Shown piece after piece: positions 23,579 to 35,967 of a stretch of DNA of 64,000 nt. Origin of the DNA: Gonatopus flavifemur (taxonomy: Eukaryota; Arthropoda; Insecta; Hymenoptera; Dryinidae). The first letter of the stretch is position 1. The number at the start of each line of letters is the position of its first letter. The stretch spans positions 1,674,001 through 1,738,000 of the forward strand of contig JAFFJZ010000048.1 in assembly GCA_018340375.1 (NCBI GenBank). The letters are read 5' to 3'. Below the pieces are notes generated by a model that saw nothing but the letters and a program-made list of their open reading frames with translations, had not been told where the DNA came from and made no database searches. A program made the position numbers and the translations under genes.

Positions 23579-23924
23579 GGCCGTGTGTTCAACATCTACG
23601 AATCCTAGTAATAATGTTTATGAAGCTGAAACTAGCAGCCGTAGAGCTAGCAGCCAGTTTTTGTAACTTCTAATTAAACGTCATTTCAACTTTGTTCATA
23701 CCAGAAATCGATCAAGTAGCATCCGATTGAACGTTTCCGACCCTTGAATCTTTTGTATTAAACGAAGGTTTAATACAAAAGTTATGACAATCGGCTGCCA
23801 GTTTCAGCTTCATTAATGTTTAGTGACAGCCAAACAAAAAAACCGACGTTTAGTTGGTCCTGGAACACCCCAAATATTATTACTAGAAATCTATTGTTTT
23901 CGCAGATGTTGAACACACGGCGGA
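23579..23924. mobile_element. Foldback element ending in 'cgtgtgttcaacatct'
   Basis: Ends 'gccgtgtgttcaacatct' and 'agatgttgaacacacgg', then 'tagtaataatgttt' and 'aatattattacta'. Inner arms around 'gaagctgaaactagcagcc'. About 346 bp. Confidence 0.7.
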
Positions 23925-25502
23925 ATACTCTTCAGGGAGATCACTAAGTTGACCGACCATTTTCTAGTATTTACTGTATTAGTTTTTCTTTTTTAGCAAG
24001 TAGTAAAGTACAGAAAAGCTCACAAAAACTCGTCGAGACTTGTCTTTGCTGCGCTGCACTCATAATTGTTGTCTCAACTTGGGATGAAATTAACAGTATT
24101 TTTCTCCCGGTTCTTCTTCCCCAATTCATATACAAGTTTGTCAGTCCTTGAATTTCTTATTTTCCTTCGTGATTATACTATTCACCAGTCATGTGTGATT
24201 TGTCAATTCTGTTGGAATTCAAGGACCGCTGAGAACCTTGATATAACGTAATTTTCTATCACTTCAATTAATCTTGTTCTCGGCATCATCCCATTCCACT
24301 TTCATCCTTCTATACGTATTTGAATAATCGACTACACCATCCGTGTACATTCTTCCCGTGCAAGTTATACTTTCCACGATCCTCACAGTTTTTCTTGGAA
24401 TGAGATATCAGATTTTGTATTCCACATGTTTCCTCATCTTGACTTTTTTAGATAATTTGCCTCAAATTTGTTGAATCTTTTTTTTTGTTATATTTTTTAA
24501 TTCTAATCCAACTATTCGATTAGAAATCTCGCATTTAATTTCAAGAATCGTGCAGCTAAAAGTGGGAAGTGATCAAAATATGTACCATAAGGATTCTGTA
24601 GAAGGAGTGTTAGGGGGTGGGGGTTACCCAGTACACGTCATTGTTGTAAGTAAAACCTGGGCCAGGATTATAGGTATACATGTTTCAATCAAGATAACGA
24701 ACAATATGATCATATTTCGAGCACATACGCGGAACACGATGTGTATACACGCGAATCCTTTTCCTTGAGAGAGACTATCGCCGGTCGTCTGATATGCGCG
24801 CCAAATATGTAAAACTGACGTCATGCGTCAAGAGTCTCGTAAGGACGCCCACCTCGAATATTGTATTTCTATATTCGATCTTTTATTCTTCTCCTTCTTC
24901 TCCTTTGATCTTTATTCTATGATCGTTGATCTCTCATTATTTTTATCTATTATGTCAATTGTTGAGAGAAAATTCGATGATGATCATTCCGTTGCTAAAA
25001 ATCTTTCTAACGATCTTTCCCTAGATTTCGAGTGTTTTCTTTTACCCTACATTCAAACAGTTTTTACTTGCTTATATCTCGCATCACGTGACTTACATCG
25101 TCACGTATCCACCTGTAATGTAATTTATAAATATTTAATGAGATATTCACACTTTTTTCTTAGTTTGTTATTACGTTACGTTGAGAAAGTTTAAAGTCGG
25201 TACAAATTAAGTGAGAAAACTCAGTGATACAGGTATAGTAATGACGAGTCTGTTTTTAAACTTTCTCATCGTTTGATCATCATCCAAGGTATGATGATTC
25301 ATATGAGTCAGTCAATCATATGAAAATTTAGATATAAAGGAGGAAAAAGGAGAGAATCATGTTTTAAAATAATTTTTCAACCTTAAAAAGTGATTTCTGA
25401 AATTTTTTTTTCACATCATGTCGAATTCAATTACATTCTTTCCGTACTTATCAAAAGTGTGGTGAGAAGGGGGATAGGCTACTCGATTATCCGGATTAAT
25501 TA
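23925..25502. other. Repeat-poor island with a CRE-like site
   Basis: No inverted elements are obvious. TGACGTCA, a full CRE palindrome, is at 24816-24823, next to 'tgcgtca'. A 123-codon + frame starts at its end (24823-25194) and is hydrophobic without recognisable motif. A possible donor (cag|gtatag) is at 25232. It may be an alternative leader exon or promoter of a flanking gene; evidence is thin. Confidence 0.3.
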
Positions 25503-25890
25503 AGGGCCATGGAGTCTTTGAGAAAAATAAGCGAAATTTTGCCTCGTACTTTCTGAACAACTAAGCGAATCTGCAATGATGAAGTATAATACATTGCTAA
25601 AAGTGAGTTTTGAATACAACATGGGAACTGCAAATGATTTCTTAGAATCGTTCAAATAATTATAAATATATGTTGATATACAAACAACTCGGTTATTAGG
25701 TTACTACAAATGTCAATAATTTTTATAACTTGTTTTCTCATGTTTGGGAATATGTTTTGAACTTTGAATTTATATTTAGAGCGTGATTCTACGTGCACTT
25801 TAGTGCTGCATATTTAAAATTTGTGATCATTTCTTACTTATTTGAGAATTACGTAGCAAAATTTTATCCGTTTTTTTATGCTTCAGGGGG
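25503..25890. mobile_element. GGCCATGGAG-family MITE, uninterrupted copy
   Basis: Left 'agggccatggagtctttgag' with 'aaattttgcctcgtactttc'. The right end is degraded ('cgtagcaaaattttatccg'). About 390 bp, giving the undisturbed length of the family. Confidence 0.65.
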
Positions 25891-26044
25891 ACTAAAGTGT
25901 GAAGAAGCGAGGGAGAGGAAGAGTGAAATTTTGTGCAAACTCTTTTGAGAAGGTACTTGGGTGATACAAATTCAAAGTGAATAATAATGAATTGAGTACT
26001 TGAGATTGCACATTGCTGCAAACTTTGAATCTTCTCATGATCCG

Positions 26045-26229
26045 CACTGTAAAAAGTCTGACTGAAAGTGACTGCATCTTACTTGAAAACACTTGACTGA
26101 AATTTAGTCTTTTCCATTGTGTCGGCATTTGTTTTGGATGCTTACTTTCAGCTGAGATAGAGCTAGTTTTGGCTGCATCATAAAATAAGCTGATATCAAG
26201 GTTGAAAGTAAGTTTTACTCTTTACTGTG
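26045..26229. mobile_element. CACTGTAAAAAG-type MITE
   Basis: CACTGTAAAAAGTCTG .. CTCTTTACTGTG with 'cttactttcagctg' and 'ttgaaagtaag' inner pairs. Target duplication not clear. Confidence 0.55.
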
Positions 26230-26278
26230 TGATATCTGAAAACTATTGAATCAAATTGTAAAATTTCTTGACATTTGA

Positions 26279-26391
26279 AGTCAACCTTAGAGGACGTGAT
26301 GTTTCCAAAATTTTTTAACCATTTCTCGCGTATTCCGCTCATTTCCCAAAGTGGCCTCCATATGGACCAGTCCGGTCCTCTAAAGGTTAAA
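26279..26391. mobile_element. Small AACCTTAGAGGAC hairpin, possibly piggyBac-like
   Basis: 'caaccttagaggac' pairs with 'gtcctctaaaggtt', followed by AA so that TTAA lies at the right edge. A related pair may exist at about 53930 and 54182. Confidence 0.45.
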
Positions 26392-26892
26392 ACTTCACAA
26401 TTTAATTTCATAAGTTTACAGAGATATTCGGAAATGTGCGTAATCCCAAGTAAGTAATTTATCAATATACTTACTTCAAATTTATATTGATTAAGTACCT
26501 TCTAAAAAGAATTCTCGAAACATTTCACCTCACCTTTTTTCCCACCTCTTCGTGCTCGAGTCTTCTTAATTTATAGTAGCGTACGAAGTTCTATCAAAGA
26601 AAAAAATTCTTGGAACAAAGTGGCGTGATATGTATTCCCCGTTGTTCAATGAAATTTATTAACTTTTTTATAGTTGACCAACGATCGATGAACTACTTAC
26701 CAAGTTCGAACACTCCTATCAATTCGAAAAATGGGCACACAACCAAAATTGTGCAATACATACTTGGAATGAATGTCGAAGATCATCCTCGACAATGTTT
26801 ATGTCAACTCAAGTGCGAAATGCCGATCAGTTGGATATGAACTTCATATCGCGTCGGGGTGGGCTGGATCTCTCAAATGATAAGAGTGGGCT
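26392..26892. other. Unassigned sequence
   Basis: No coding motif or inverted element recognised. Confidence 0.35.
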
Positions 26893-27240
26893 CATATCCA
26901 ACCGACGTGTTCTTGCAGTGATCTAATAAATTTCCATGGTTACAGTTAGAAACAAATATAACCCTCAAAATAGAAAGACGTAATGAATCTATTATAAGAT
27001 GGTGACTGCCTTCATGATGATCCTCGATAAAAGAAAAAAGATTATCCTGATTGGAATGGAACTTGAAACTTCTGGGTTCACCGGACCATCCCATAGCCGC
27101 TCGGCTGTACACCTCTATGAATTCAATCACACATCTGGATTCATATCAAGCCCATGGGATTATAAATAACGCATACATGAGATTAATCATTCGGAATAAT
27201 CTTGATCTGTTCTCGCATAGAATTATGATCAATTTATGAA
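26893..27240 (-). mobile_element. tRNA-derived SINE-like element, copy 1
   Basis: On - an A-box-like 'acagccgagcggctatgg' (27108-27091) is followed by a B-box-like 'tttcaagttccattcc' ending near 27052. The flanks ('aatttccatggttacagtt', 'gaatctattataag', 'catgggattataaat') are shared with 30170-30480, so this is a repeated unit and not a functional tRNA. Confidence 0.6.
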
Positions 27241-27571
27241 ATTGAAATGTTATTCATGTCAAAACAGTAATTATGATCAAAATATGTGAAATAGTTTCTA
27301 TGATTTGAAACTTTGCTTGTTGTTGGAACTAGAGAAAATATCATAATGACAAGTAACGAGGGTTTAATCTGCTCAAATATCTTACAAACATGTCATGGTT
27401 AAATCAAGTGATTTTTGTTCATTTTCAGATGAATTGGTTCAAAAGAGAATTGAATTATATTTCCTAAATGATGATCAGTTAAGCTCATTTGCATTTTATC
27501 ACACGATAATTATATCACAACCCCAAGAGAATCAAGATCTCCGAACGTTCGTGGAATGTTCCTTGAACGTA
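27241..27571. other. Unassigned sequence
   Basis: Nothing recognised. Confidence 0.3.
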
Positions 27572-27843
27572 CTCTCTAAATCTGGAAGAGTGAAAAAACG
27601 CACGTTTCACTCGACTAAGTGTCAGAAGTGAGCCTGTCCGCTTCGAGTGGAATTTTCACTCGTTTCGAGTGAGCTTTCACTCTTTTAGGGTGAAAAATTT
27701 ACTCTAGCATCGGAGTGGTTGTGAGTTTCTGACCTCAAACCTTAGAATATCACTCTAAAAGAGTGGAAATTTCACCCGAAAATTCGACTGGCTCACTTCT
27801 GGCTGGCTAAAGAGTGGAATCTCACTCCAAAGATTTTAGAGAG
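27572..27843. mobile_element. 272-bp CTCTCTAAA MITE, TA target site
   Basis: CTCTCTAAATCTGG .. ATTTTAGAGAG with TA at 27570-27571 and 27844-27845. The core is rich in gagtgaaa / tttcactc. A second copy of exactly 272 bp lies inverted at 60542-60813. Confidence 0.85.
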
Positions 27844-28215
27844 TAGAGATGTCCGTAAGTTTATCGAACGGTTCGATGTTTATTTAACGTTCGGCGGCCA
27901 TCTTGTCCTGTTGGGGAATAGAACATAAAACCAGCCCTCTCTAACTCCCCCACTCTTTGTGTTCCTTACTATCGCCGAATGGAACTGATCCGCATATCAC
28001 GCTGATGGTTTTGGTGGGCTGCATAAAATATACTTATTATTCAGTCGTCCAATCAAATTAAAAGGAATAGCCCACCAATAAAAGTGGCGCAATCTATCGG
28101 TTTAATGTTTTTGGCTACACTAAGAATACCAAGTCTTCTATAGTTTAGTCAGGGAGTCGGATAGGGCTGCATAAAACTGACTGAATTATTCAGAAATTCA
28201 TAGAAGTCGTCATGC
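27844..28215. other. Unassigned sequence with a short inverted pair
   Basis: 'ggtgggctgcata' near 28013 and 'agcccaccaataaaa' near 28070 form a short inverted pair, perhaps a decayed MITE. Confidence 0.35.
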
Positions 28216-29852
28216 TAAAACAGGTATTACATCTTGAGTATTTGTGTTGAGTGAAATATGCGTTCCCATGAGAATGTCAATAATGGGAATTCCTGCATCT
28301 TGTAGTTGATTTATCGATTAGTCAAAAACGACGGTTCAAAAATTTATAATTTCCTCTGTAACTGATTCATAATTGTTTGAGACCCATAAACAGATGGAAG
28401 GGGGATTATAAAATGATCTGGAAAATTCTGGTTGAACATACCAAGAGATGCGCTATAGTCAACCAATGAAGCATTCTTGATGTTCTTTTTCAATACAGTA
28501 AAACCCTTCAATGAGAACACATTCTTCTTTAAGAGAAGGGATTTTTCTCTTCTCTTCAATACACGGCAACGGCTCTTCGAATAATTAACCTTTCATTCGT
28601 GACTATCAACACGCAAAATGTCAAAATAATTTTTCTCGAATTCAAAATTCAAAATATACAAACAAACGCGTGAAGTAGGTCGCTCCAACAAATCACCAAT
28701 CACAGTAGGATAAAACCACACACCAATCAGAATACGAACAACATAAATACGTCAATTAGATGACGGAGGTAAAAAGCCACACCAATCATCACAAACCAAA
28801 ATGGAATGAGCAGATATAATACTGAAATCATCAACTTTTTTTCAAAGTATTTTTATTTGTGATTATTTTCAATGGAGCTTCATGAATGTGATCCCCTCCC
28901 ATCTGTATGTGAAGGTAAGGTACCAAGTGCCCGAAATTGCATTTACCCGAAAGACAATATGATTTGTCAACCCGACAAAAATTACTGGAAATTCCTAGCC
29001 CACCTCAAATAACGGCAGACTTTGGGTGTTTACGGCAAATGATCGGTTCAGGTTTATCCCTAGACAGTGGTACTCAATTACGAAAATTTCTAGAATTGAT
29101 CGGATCAGTGATCCGTCCTGTCTTACAAGTCATTGCTGGCTATAACGTGAACGTGTTCAATGGCATTCTACGGATGAAAATTTGATTTTCTCAAGCTTTG
29201 TGAACATTAACATAAAATGATATTTGAAATAATTTGGCACTTTGAAACAATGATCTTATTTATTTAGTAATAATTCACTTTATTGCCACAAAAGCAATAC
29301 ATAAAAATTATCTTAATTTATTTTGTGAATTTAAGGTTAGAACTCCTTTCATAATAAATAATCAAGTATTTTCATCAATATTGGCTTAACAAAACAATTT
29401 GAAATTACTTTTTAGCACGAAGATGATAATTTGCACCTTCAAATTTTATAAATATTAATTAATGCCACCTAATTATCTTTCACCCCCAGTTTCCCGCTTT
29501 ATTTCATAAAGATACGTTGACACCGTCTTGTAAGACAGAACAGGATCACTGATCCGATCAATTCTAGAAATTTTCGTAATTGAGTACCACTGTCTAGTGA
29601 TAAACCTGAACCGATCATTTGCCGTAAACACCCTTTACTGCTTTCGGGCAAATAGCCTTCCGAACACTTGCGACCTGACCGTATATGAATCTCAGAAAAT
29701 GATGAATCAGTTATAGATGAAATTATGAATTTTCAAACAATCGTTCTTGATTAATCGATAAATCAACTACACGATGCAGAAATTCCCATTTTTGACGTTC
29801 TATTGGGGACGCATATTCAACTTGACTCAAATACTCAAGATGTAATATCTGC
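28216..29852. mobile_element. 1.6-kb foldback composite
   Basis: The left arm (about 28216-28370: 'acatcttgagtatttg', 'gcatcttgtagttgattt', 'ataatttcctctgtaactga') is matched in reverse at about 29695-29852. Inside is a second palindrome (29017-29640). No transposase is visible between the arms. Confidence 0.7.
29017..29640. mobile_element. Inner foldback with about 120-bp arms
   Basis: 'gggtgtttacggcaaatgat' onward through 'agacagtggtactcaattac' and 'gatcggatcagtgatcc' returns inverted at about 29520-29640 with few differences. Outside it, 'gcccgaaattgc' and 'gctttcgggcaaa' extend the symmetry. Confidence 0.75.
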
Positions 29853-30169
29853 ACTCTAAAAAAAGGCTGCTTGGTGCAATCGGATTCTTCTTACCACAAG
29901 TGGAAATTCCATTCAATATTTCATCAAACGGATTTCGGATTCGCCGAAGAAGAATTTCTATGTAGTCAAATAGTATTATTTTGTCAAACGTCGTCACAAT
30001 TGCCCAACGGTTTCAAATGCTTTCTTACGGAATGTAGTCAAAGTTATTGCAGTTGTAGTATTCTATTCCACATTTGAGGAGTACTTCTCAAGAGTGAGAC
30101 ATATAGTACTGAATTACTGGAAAATATTGTAATTTTTATCGTATTATTTTTCTCCGTGTACAATTAGAA

Positions 30170-30480
30170 AGAAATATCCAATCAGTTTTTACGCCAGCAT
30201 GTAATAAATTTCGATGGTTACAGTTTGAAATATAAATATAACCTCCATCAAAGAATCTATCATAAGCCGATGACTAACTTCACTATGATCTTGCAGAACA
30301 AAGGAAACAAACATTACTTTTCTCAGAATCGAACTTGGAAATCCTGAAGTCATTGACTAATCCTATAGCCGCTGAGCTGTAAACCTGTATGAATTTGGTC
30401 ACATATTTAATTTCATATCAATTGATATTCATGGGAATATAAATGAAGCATGGATGAAAAACAATTACTGTTCTTCAAGT
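30170..30480 (-). mobile_element. tRNA-derived SINE-like element, copy 2
   Basis: On - 'cagctcagcggctatagg' (A box like) precedes 'ccaagttcgattctgag' (B box like). Flanks are shared with copy 1 at 26893-27240, in the same orientation. Confidence 0.6.
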
Positions 30481-30585
30481 ATGAATTAATTAGTTTTGAA
30501 TTTTTAAATTCAAAATCATGCTCAATCCATGATATGCGAATTTCATTCATGCCAAAGCAATATTCACGTTGAAAAATATATTCAG

Positions 30586-30690
30586 GGTGTCTACTACTCC
30601 TTGAATATCCTCAAATCCTAGAAATATCCTGGGAAACCAGAATCGCTCCTTGAATCCTGGAAAAGACCTGGAATCATTTTTTTTATCCTG
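30586..30690. mobile_element. Solo transposon end, 'cagggtgtctac' type
   Basis: 'cagggtgtctactactcctt' followed by spaced 'cctgggaaa' and 'cctggaa' motifs, a pattern I recognise from hAT-like ends in animals. No partner end is seen. Confidence 0.4.
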
Positions 30691-31840
30691 GGAAAGTTGA
30701 AATCGCATTTTTGATTAAAAACTGCGATATTCATATTTCAATTAAATACCTGGAGCTTAAAACTTGATCAAATATGTTGTCCAAATGCAAAATGAAGCAT
30801 ACTAATATTCATCAAAAGAAGCATTTTTTTTCCAAGTTGACATTTTATTCCACGACCATTACTTGATGAAATGAAAATTACCAAGTGAAAATTTCGTCCC
30901 TTTTGAAATAGATGTCTTATTGAACGTATATGACGATTACTTGGCGAAATTTGATTGAAATGTTATAAGACTTTGGATCTAGTTGCGCTGAACATTGTAG
31001 AAGTCAAAAATACGATTTGGATGATCGGAAAATTCCATCGATTGATAATATTTAATCACAAGTTGATATCAAAATCCGAGCTGGTCGAACTTTGAAGAGA
31101 AAAAGTATCGAAGAAGGTTGAAAGTTGAAGATTCAGTTCCCTGTTCCGGAGAAGAACATGATAAAATTGTGTAGATACGTGAAATTAATTAAAAATCGGG
31201 AATACTTTTCATATTATTAGATTCAGAGAATAAAAGGTAATATGGAATAATATTCGAACAACCTGCGAAGAGTAAAAAATAAGACAGATATTGTTTTTGT
31301 ACGTTGTTCACACGTTGTATTATTGCCGGAGTTGTCAATTTTACCAATTGCTGGTTCGGGCTTTTGGAAACTTTGCGAAAATTTGTTTCCATAAGGGATA
31401 GATCAATCGATTCAGAATCTTCTGAAATGAAAAATGGATAAGTCACGAGAGTGAGAATTCTTTCAAACTTCACTTGCAAATTTTACCGAGTGCTGGAGCA
31501 AATTGATGAAAAACTTGCAAAAATTCGTCTCCATGGGATGTAGACCAATCGATTAGGAATTTTCTGAAATGAAAAACAAATCGTATCAAAATCAAAATCG
31601 TACATCAATTTATAGGATACCATTTTCTGTATCAATTATATTTCGTATTTTGATTTCAATAAAGTATACACCTCTTATTCATCCAAAGGTGCATGAAAAA
31701 AATCACCATGGTAATAAAAAATAGGTAGATTTTCTCCGAAACGTTAGATTTAAAAAAAAAAACACGTCTTGCATTGGCATTATTTCTACCTCGACTTTTT
31801 CTTTATAACGTAAAGACACCGGTTTCCGACCAGCATCCCA
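30691..31840. other. Unassigned sequence
   Basis: Two similar segments ('cttttggaaactttgcgaaaa' region near 31361 and 'cttgcaaaaattcgtctcc' near 31514) suggest an old duplication. No gene recognised. Confidence 0.3.
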
Positions 31841-32943
31841 CACTGTAAAAAAAAACTGGAAATTTACTGTGCAACTGGACTGGAAATTTCCAGTGCTAGT
31901 ACTGGAATATGGATATTCCAGTACATGTACAGAGATTTTGTTGTTACGTTACTGAAAATTTACCAAGCATAACTGAAAATTCAGTCATTGTACTGGAATT
32001 TTCAAGTTTGAGATGATGTACTGAAATTTTGCCATGATTTCGCGAAAATTTTACCGGCTCGTACTACAATTTTATAGTTCTTGTGCACCAAAAAAAAATA
32101 TTCCCTCAAAAAGGACTTGAGAAAAAATTTGGAATTTAGAAAAAAAAACCTAATTGTTGGTATACTGGAATTATACAGGTTTTTAACTGCAATTCTCAGG
32201 TTTTGTGATGGAATTTTCCAGTTACTATGCAATTGAATTATACAGGTTTTGAACTGCAATTTTCAGGTCGTGTGATGGAATTTTCCAGTTGCTATGCAAC
32301 GGAATTTAATCACTGTTGCACTGAAATTTTCCACTTCTATTGGACTTCGTCATTTCTGGCAGGAAAAATTTCAAGTCTTTATATTAAAAATTTCCTGATT
32401 GAGATTTTGAATAATAATTGTAATTGTAGCCAATGAAATTGATATATGAGGTTTTTCCAAGACTTATCCTCTTGTGTTCTAGATATGAAACATATGTAGT
32501 AACCCAAGCTGGCCTTCCAACATGTCGCGCTATAGCTCATCGGTTAGGTCTTAGGTTTCAGTTGGTAGGCAGGTAGAAAAGTGTGGGTTCAAATCCTGTT
32601 AGGTAGACATGAGTTTCTGTCCATCCAAATGAACGATCAAAAGTTTCTCAATCATCTTGGAACACAAGGACCCTGCAAAATCACTTTGCGTGAGCAATTT
32701 TTTTTCAATTTTCATGGATATTCTCAGCATTAATTTTCCAGTACATGTCCTGGAAAAGTCCAGCTCGTGTACTGAAAAATTCCAGTACCGAGGCTCAGAA
32801 AATTTCCAGTTTTGATGCGGAAATTCCATAACGTTTGCACTGAATTTTTGCAGTACAAATGTGCTGAAATTTTCCGGTACATGTACAGGTTAATGACTTC
32901 CAGTACATGTACTGGAATTTTCCGGTGAAATTTTTTTACAGTG
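31841..32943. mobile_element. 1.1-kb CACTGTAAAAAAA element, CA target site
   Basis: CACTGTAAAAAAAAACTGG .. ATTTTTTTACAGTG with CA on both sides. The interior repeats 'actggaattttccagt'-like palindromes many times. A tRNA-like module (32521-32610) sits inside. A truncated relative is at 59006-59190. Confidence 0.75.
32521..32610 (+). repeat. tRNA-like (SINE) module
   Basis: A box like 'tatagctcatcggttagg' at 32531 and B box 'ggttcaaatcc' at 32586-32596, about 55 bp apart. No cloverleaf closure, so not called as a tRNA gene. Confidence 0.45.
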
Positions 32944-33562
32944 CAACTATCCGAGGCCTGATACTTTTTTGAATATTTTAATACTCGTATGAATGGATCA
33001 AATTCACTTACACCGTGCAGTCTAGACGTTTATCTACTTACTCTTGTTCATAAAATACACACGCGTGCGATGATTTTTTCTGAAATATATAACATGGGTG
33101 AATCTAGGAGAGTGGTTGAAAACCGTCCGTTGCGTTATTTATATTTTTTAATTCTTTAATTTCAAAGTGAAAATCATGTTTTTCAAGCTTCGTATCAAAA
33201 TAATGATAAACGAAGTTTGAGCATCAGGAAATCTTCAGTGATAAAATTCTTCACTAGAGTATGGACTAACTTTCTGGAAAATTTCAGCTTGATTGGGCCA
33301 TTGTTTTGTGGAATACAACGATGTATTTATAAGCACATAAACTATATTCTCCATGGTTTCTATATAGTTTGCAGGTTAAACGTAAAAGGCTGTATAAAAC
33401 GTGAGTTCACTCGATTTTTCAACTTGAATTGCGTATCTAAATAGCGGAATGTACGTGAGAATTTTCTGAACTAAATTTTGAGGACGGATTCTGAGAGAGA
33501 ATACAGAAAAAAAGGTGGAGTCAATCGAAAGGTTCAAACAGACAGTGAATAGAATATATAGG
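32944..33562. other. Unassigned sequence
   Basis: No gene or inverted element recognised. Confidence 0.3.
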
Positions 33563-34142
33563 AAGTGGGCCTAATTTGCACCATTGCTTAAATTGCACCA
33601 CTAGCGTATCGGTAAAACGAAAACGCGCACAATCCTTAAAGCAAGTGAAACGTGGACTTGAACTCCAATTCAATCATGTCACTGAGTTTTAATTTGCTGG
33701 TGTGTGTCTTACATCGCTTAGGGCAAATTCTGTGAATTCGTTTGATTTTGGGTTGATTTCCTTTGTTGTTGATAAAAACGATGAATCTATATTCCTAAAC
33801 TGTAAGTATAAAGTCTTAAAGTGGTAAATCTGAGTAATGAAATGTCCTATCGTTTGATTGGATCCATTCCCCTGCACTCAAAATAATCTGAACGCGCATA
33901 TAGGCGTGATAAGTGTACATGGTGCAATTTAAGCACACAAAGTGCAATTTAGGGAAACGTTGTCCAGTATTCATTCATTCGATATCAAGTTCACTTCCCA
34001 TTTTCTCCTAATCTCATCATGGAGATAAGATGGTATAAGTCAAGACGAATTTTGTGGGCATGCGATGTTGATTTCGTCAATTTTCTGTACCAAGAAATGG
34101 AGGTGAGTTCTTAAGTGGTGCAATATTGGCACACTTACCCTA
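33563..34142. mobile_element. 580-bp MITE, AGTGGGCCTAATTTGCACC ends
   Basis: The left end 'agtgggcctaatttgcacc' is matched by 'ggtgcaatattggcacactt' on the right. The motif 'gtgcaattta' is repeated inside. Confidence 0.7.
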
Positions 34143-34382
34143 CAACAGATGTTTTTAGAACGTTCAGATTGTGTTCTCTTAATTCTGAAACGTTCACGCA
34201 GCTTTTCAGAAACATTTTAGAACCATAAAAATTTCCGCAAATATTTCATTGAAGTTTTCAAAGGAAGTTACAAATATCGTTCACATTTATATTTGTGCTG
34301 TAAATGCGTTGGTTATGTTTATTTCATCATATAATTGGATTCAGATATGGACATTTGCATTTCTTCGATAATTTACTTTATA

Positions 34383-34620
34383 CACGGAGAAAAGGGGATT
34401 CGCTGTGGCAGCGAAATCTACTTTTGCTGGGTTCCTTTTGCCAGAGCAGCAAATTTTTTGCTGTGACAGCAAACTATTTGCTGTTCCTGCAATCTTGTTA
34501 GCTGCGACAGCGAATTTTTAGCTGTGGAAGCAAAAAATGATTGCTATCCCAGCAAAATTTGTTTGCTATTCTATATATAATACCTCGATTTGCTGCGTCA
34601 GCAAATTTTTTCTCTCCGTG
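34383..34620. mobile_element. CACGGAGAAAA MITE with GCTG/CAGC core, TA target site
   Basis: TA, CACGGAGAAAAGG .. TTTTTTCTCTCCGTG, TA. The core alternates 'gctgtgacagcaaa' and 'tttgctg' motifs about eight times. A partial relative is at 43040-43209. Confidence 0.8.
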
Positions 34621-35967
34621 TACGGATAAAAATTATTCAAATACATTAGACAAGGTGTACCTTGATTATCTGACGTTTTGACTGTTTATCGGATAGCGGA
34701 TAAAATTGTATAAAACCTGCAATACCGAAGGGAAGGGTAGACTTCCAAAATATTGTGAAAACTCTCTATGCTGTCTAGAATTCAATCGTGACCGTAAGAA
34801 GGACGATGCCATTGAAATTAAGATGTGACTGTGATATAAAGTATCAATTCATGTCCAGTCGGTTTTAAATTACATACCGTGAGGATCTTTTAAATCCCAA
34901 GACCGGTGAGATAGGAGGACGGCCCCAGTCATTCTCGTTGATGTATCACGTATAAAAATGACACCTGTAATCGCATCTAGTCGCAGACCCGCTCAATATT
35001 GAAAGAGGTACAAATAAAATCAGATAACCCGGAATTGATTGTCTACACTTGAAACGAGATTATCGAACTTTTGTACGAGAAGGAACTAATCATTCGTACA
35101 CTCGTCGACAGAGAATTGATTTCTTCGGCGGAAGAATTCACTTTATTCTTTCTTTCTGTAACAATTTATTCGAAGAAGCAAAAAAAAGAATAATGAACGT
35201 TTGAAGAACGAAATTTGGATCCTAGCGCCAGTACCATTATCCTTTGTTTCGAACGCTTTCAACTGTAACGTCAACGCATTTTTTATGCAGTCTGTTATCC
35301 AAATGAAGCAAAAAACAAAACAAAAGGAAAAGAAAGAACCGAATATCGAAACACCATCTTATATTCGTCGAAATTTCAGTATATATTTAGAATAATACAT
35401 GCATGAGATTGTGCCACTTTCGGCATTATTTCAAACTTCAAAGTAATACGGAAATATACTCGAGGCAGTTGTCGGAGAAGAGAAAAAAAAGGAACAGTTG
35501 AACGCTCTTGAATTTTTTCAAGCTTGTCGAAGTATTTTTTGTAAATATTTTCAACTGAATATAGGGATGTGTTTTATAATAGTATCAAGGGGATCGAATA
35601 AAGAATAAAAAAGCCAGAATAGATTTATTCAAGCTGATGAATTGAATATTCCTATAATGGAATAAGATTTTTTTGTTATTCCCACATCAGATGAAACATT
35701 TTATTTTATGGTGGATATTATCGAATGAAATATTGTATCGCAATGTTAATCGAATTAGTTTCATTTTTTTTCTACGAGCGTAATTAGTTACGTGTATTAT
35801 CGTTGTGTATTGATGCATAATATTGATAAAAAGTCATATCTTGCGATGATTTGTATTGTCAAGGTAACAAGACAGGTGAATTCTTAACGATAAGAAAATA
35901 AATTGGTGATCGTGCTCATTCATGATGAGCTCTGACAAGATTTATGTAATACAATGCGTCCGCTCAT
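34621..35967. other. Unassigned, mostly repeat-free
   Basis: No exon recognised. The stretch 35040-35420 has more CG than its surroundings and no inverted repeats; its 64-codon + frame is Lys-rich and not recognisable. Confidence 0.3.

Noticed and set aside
24823..25194. 123-codon frame starting beside the CRE
   Set aside because: Hydrophobic, Phe/Leu/Ser-rich translation of AT-rich DNA with no recognisable motif. Kept only as part of an unexplained island.
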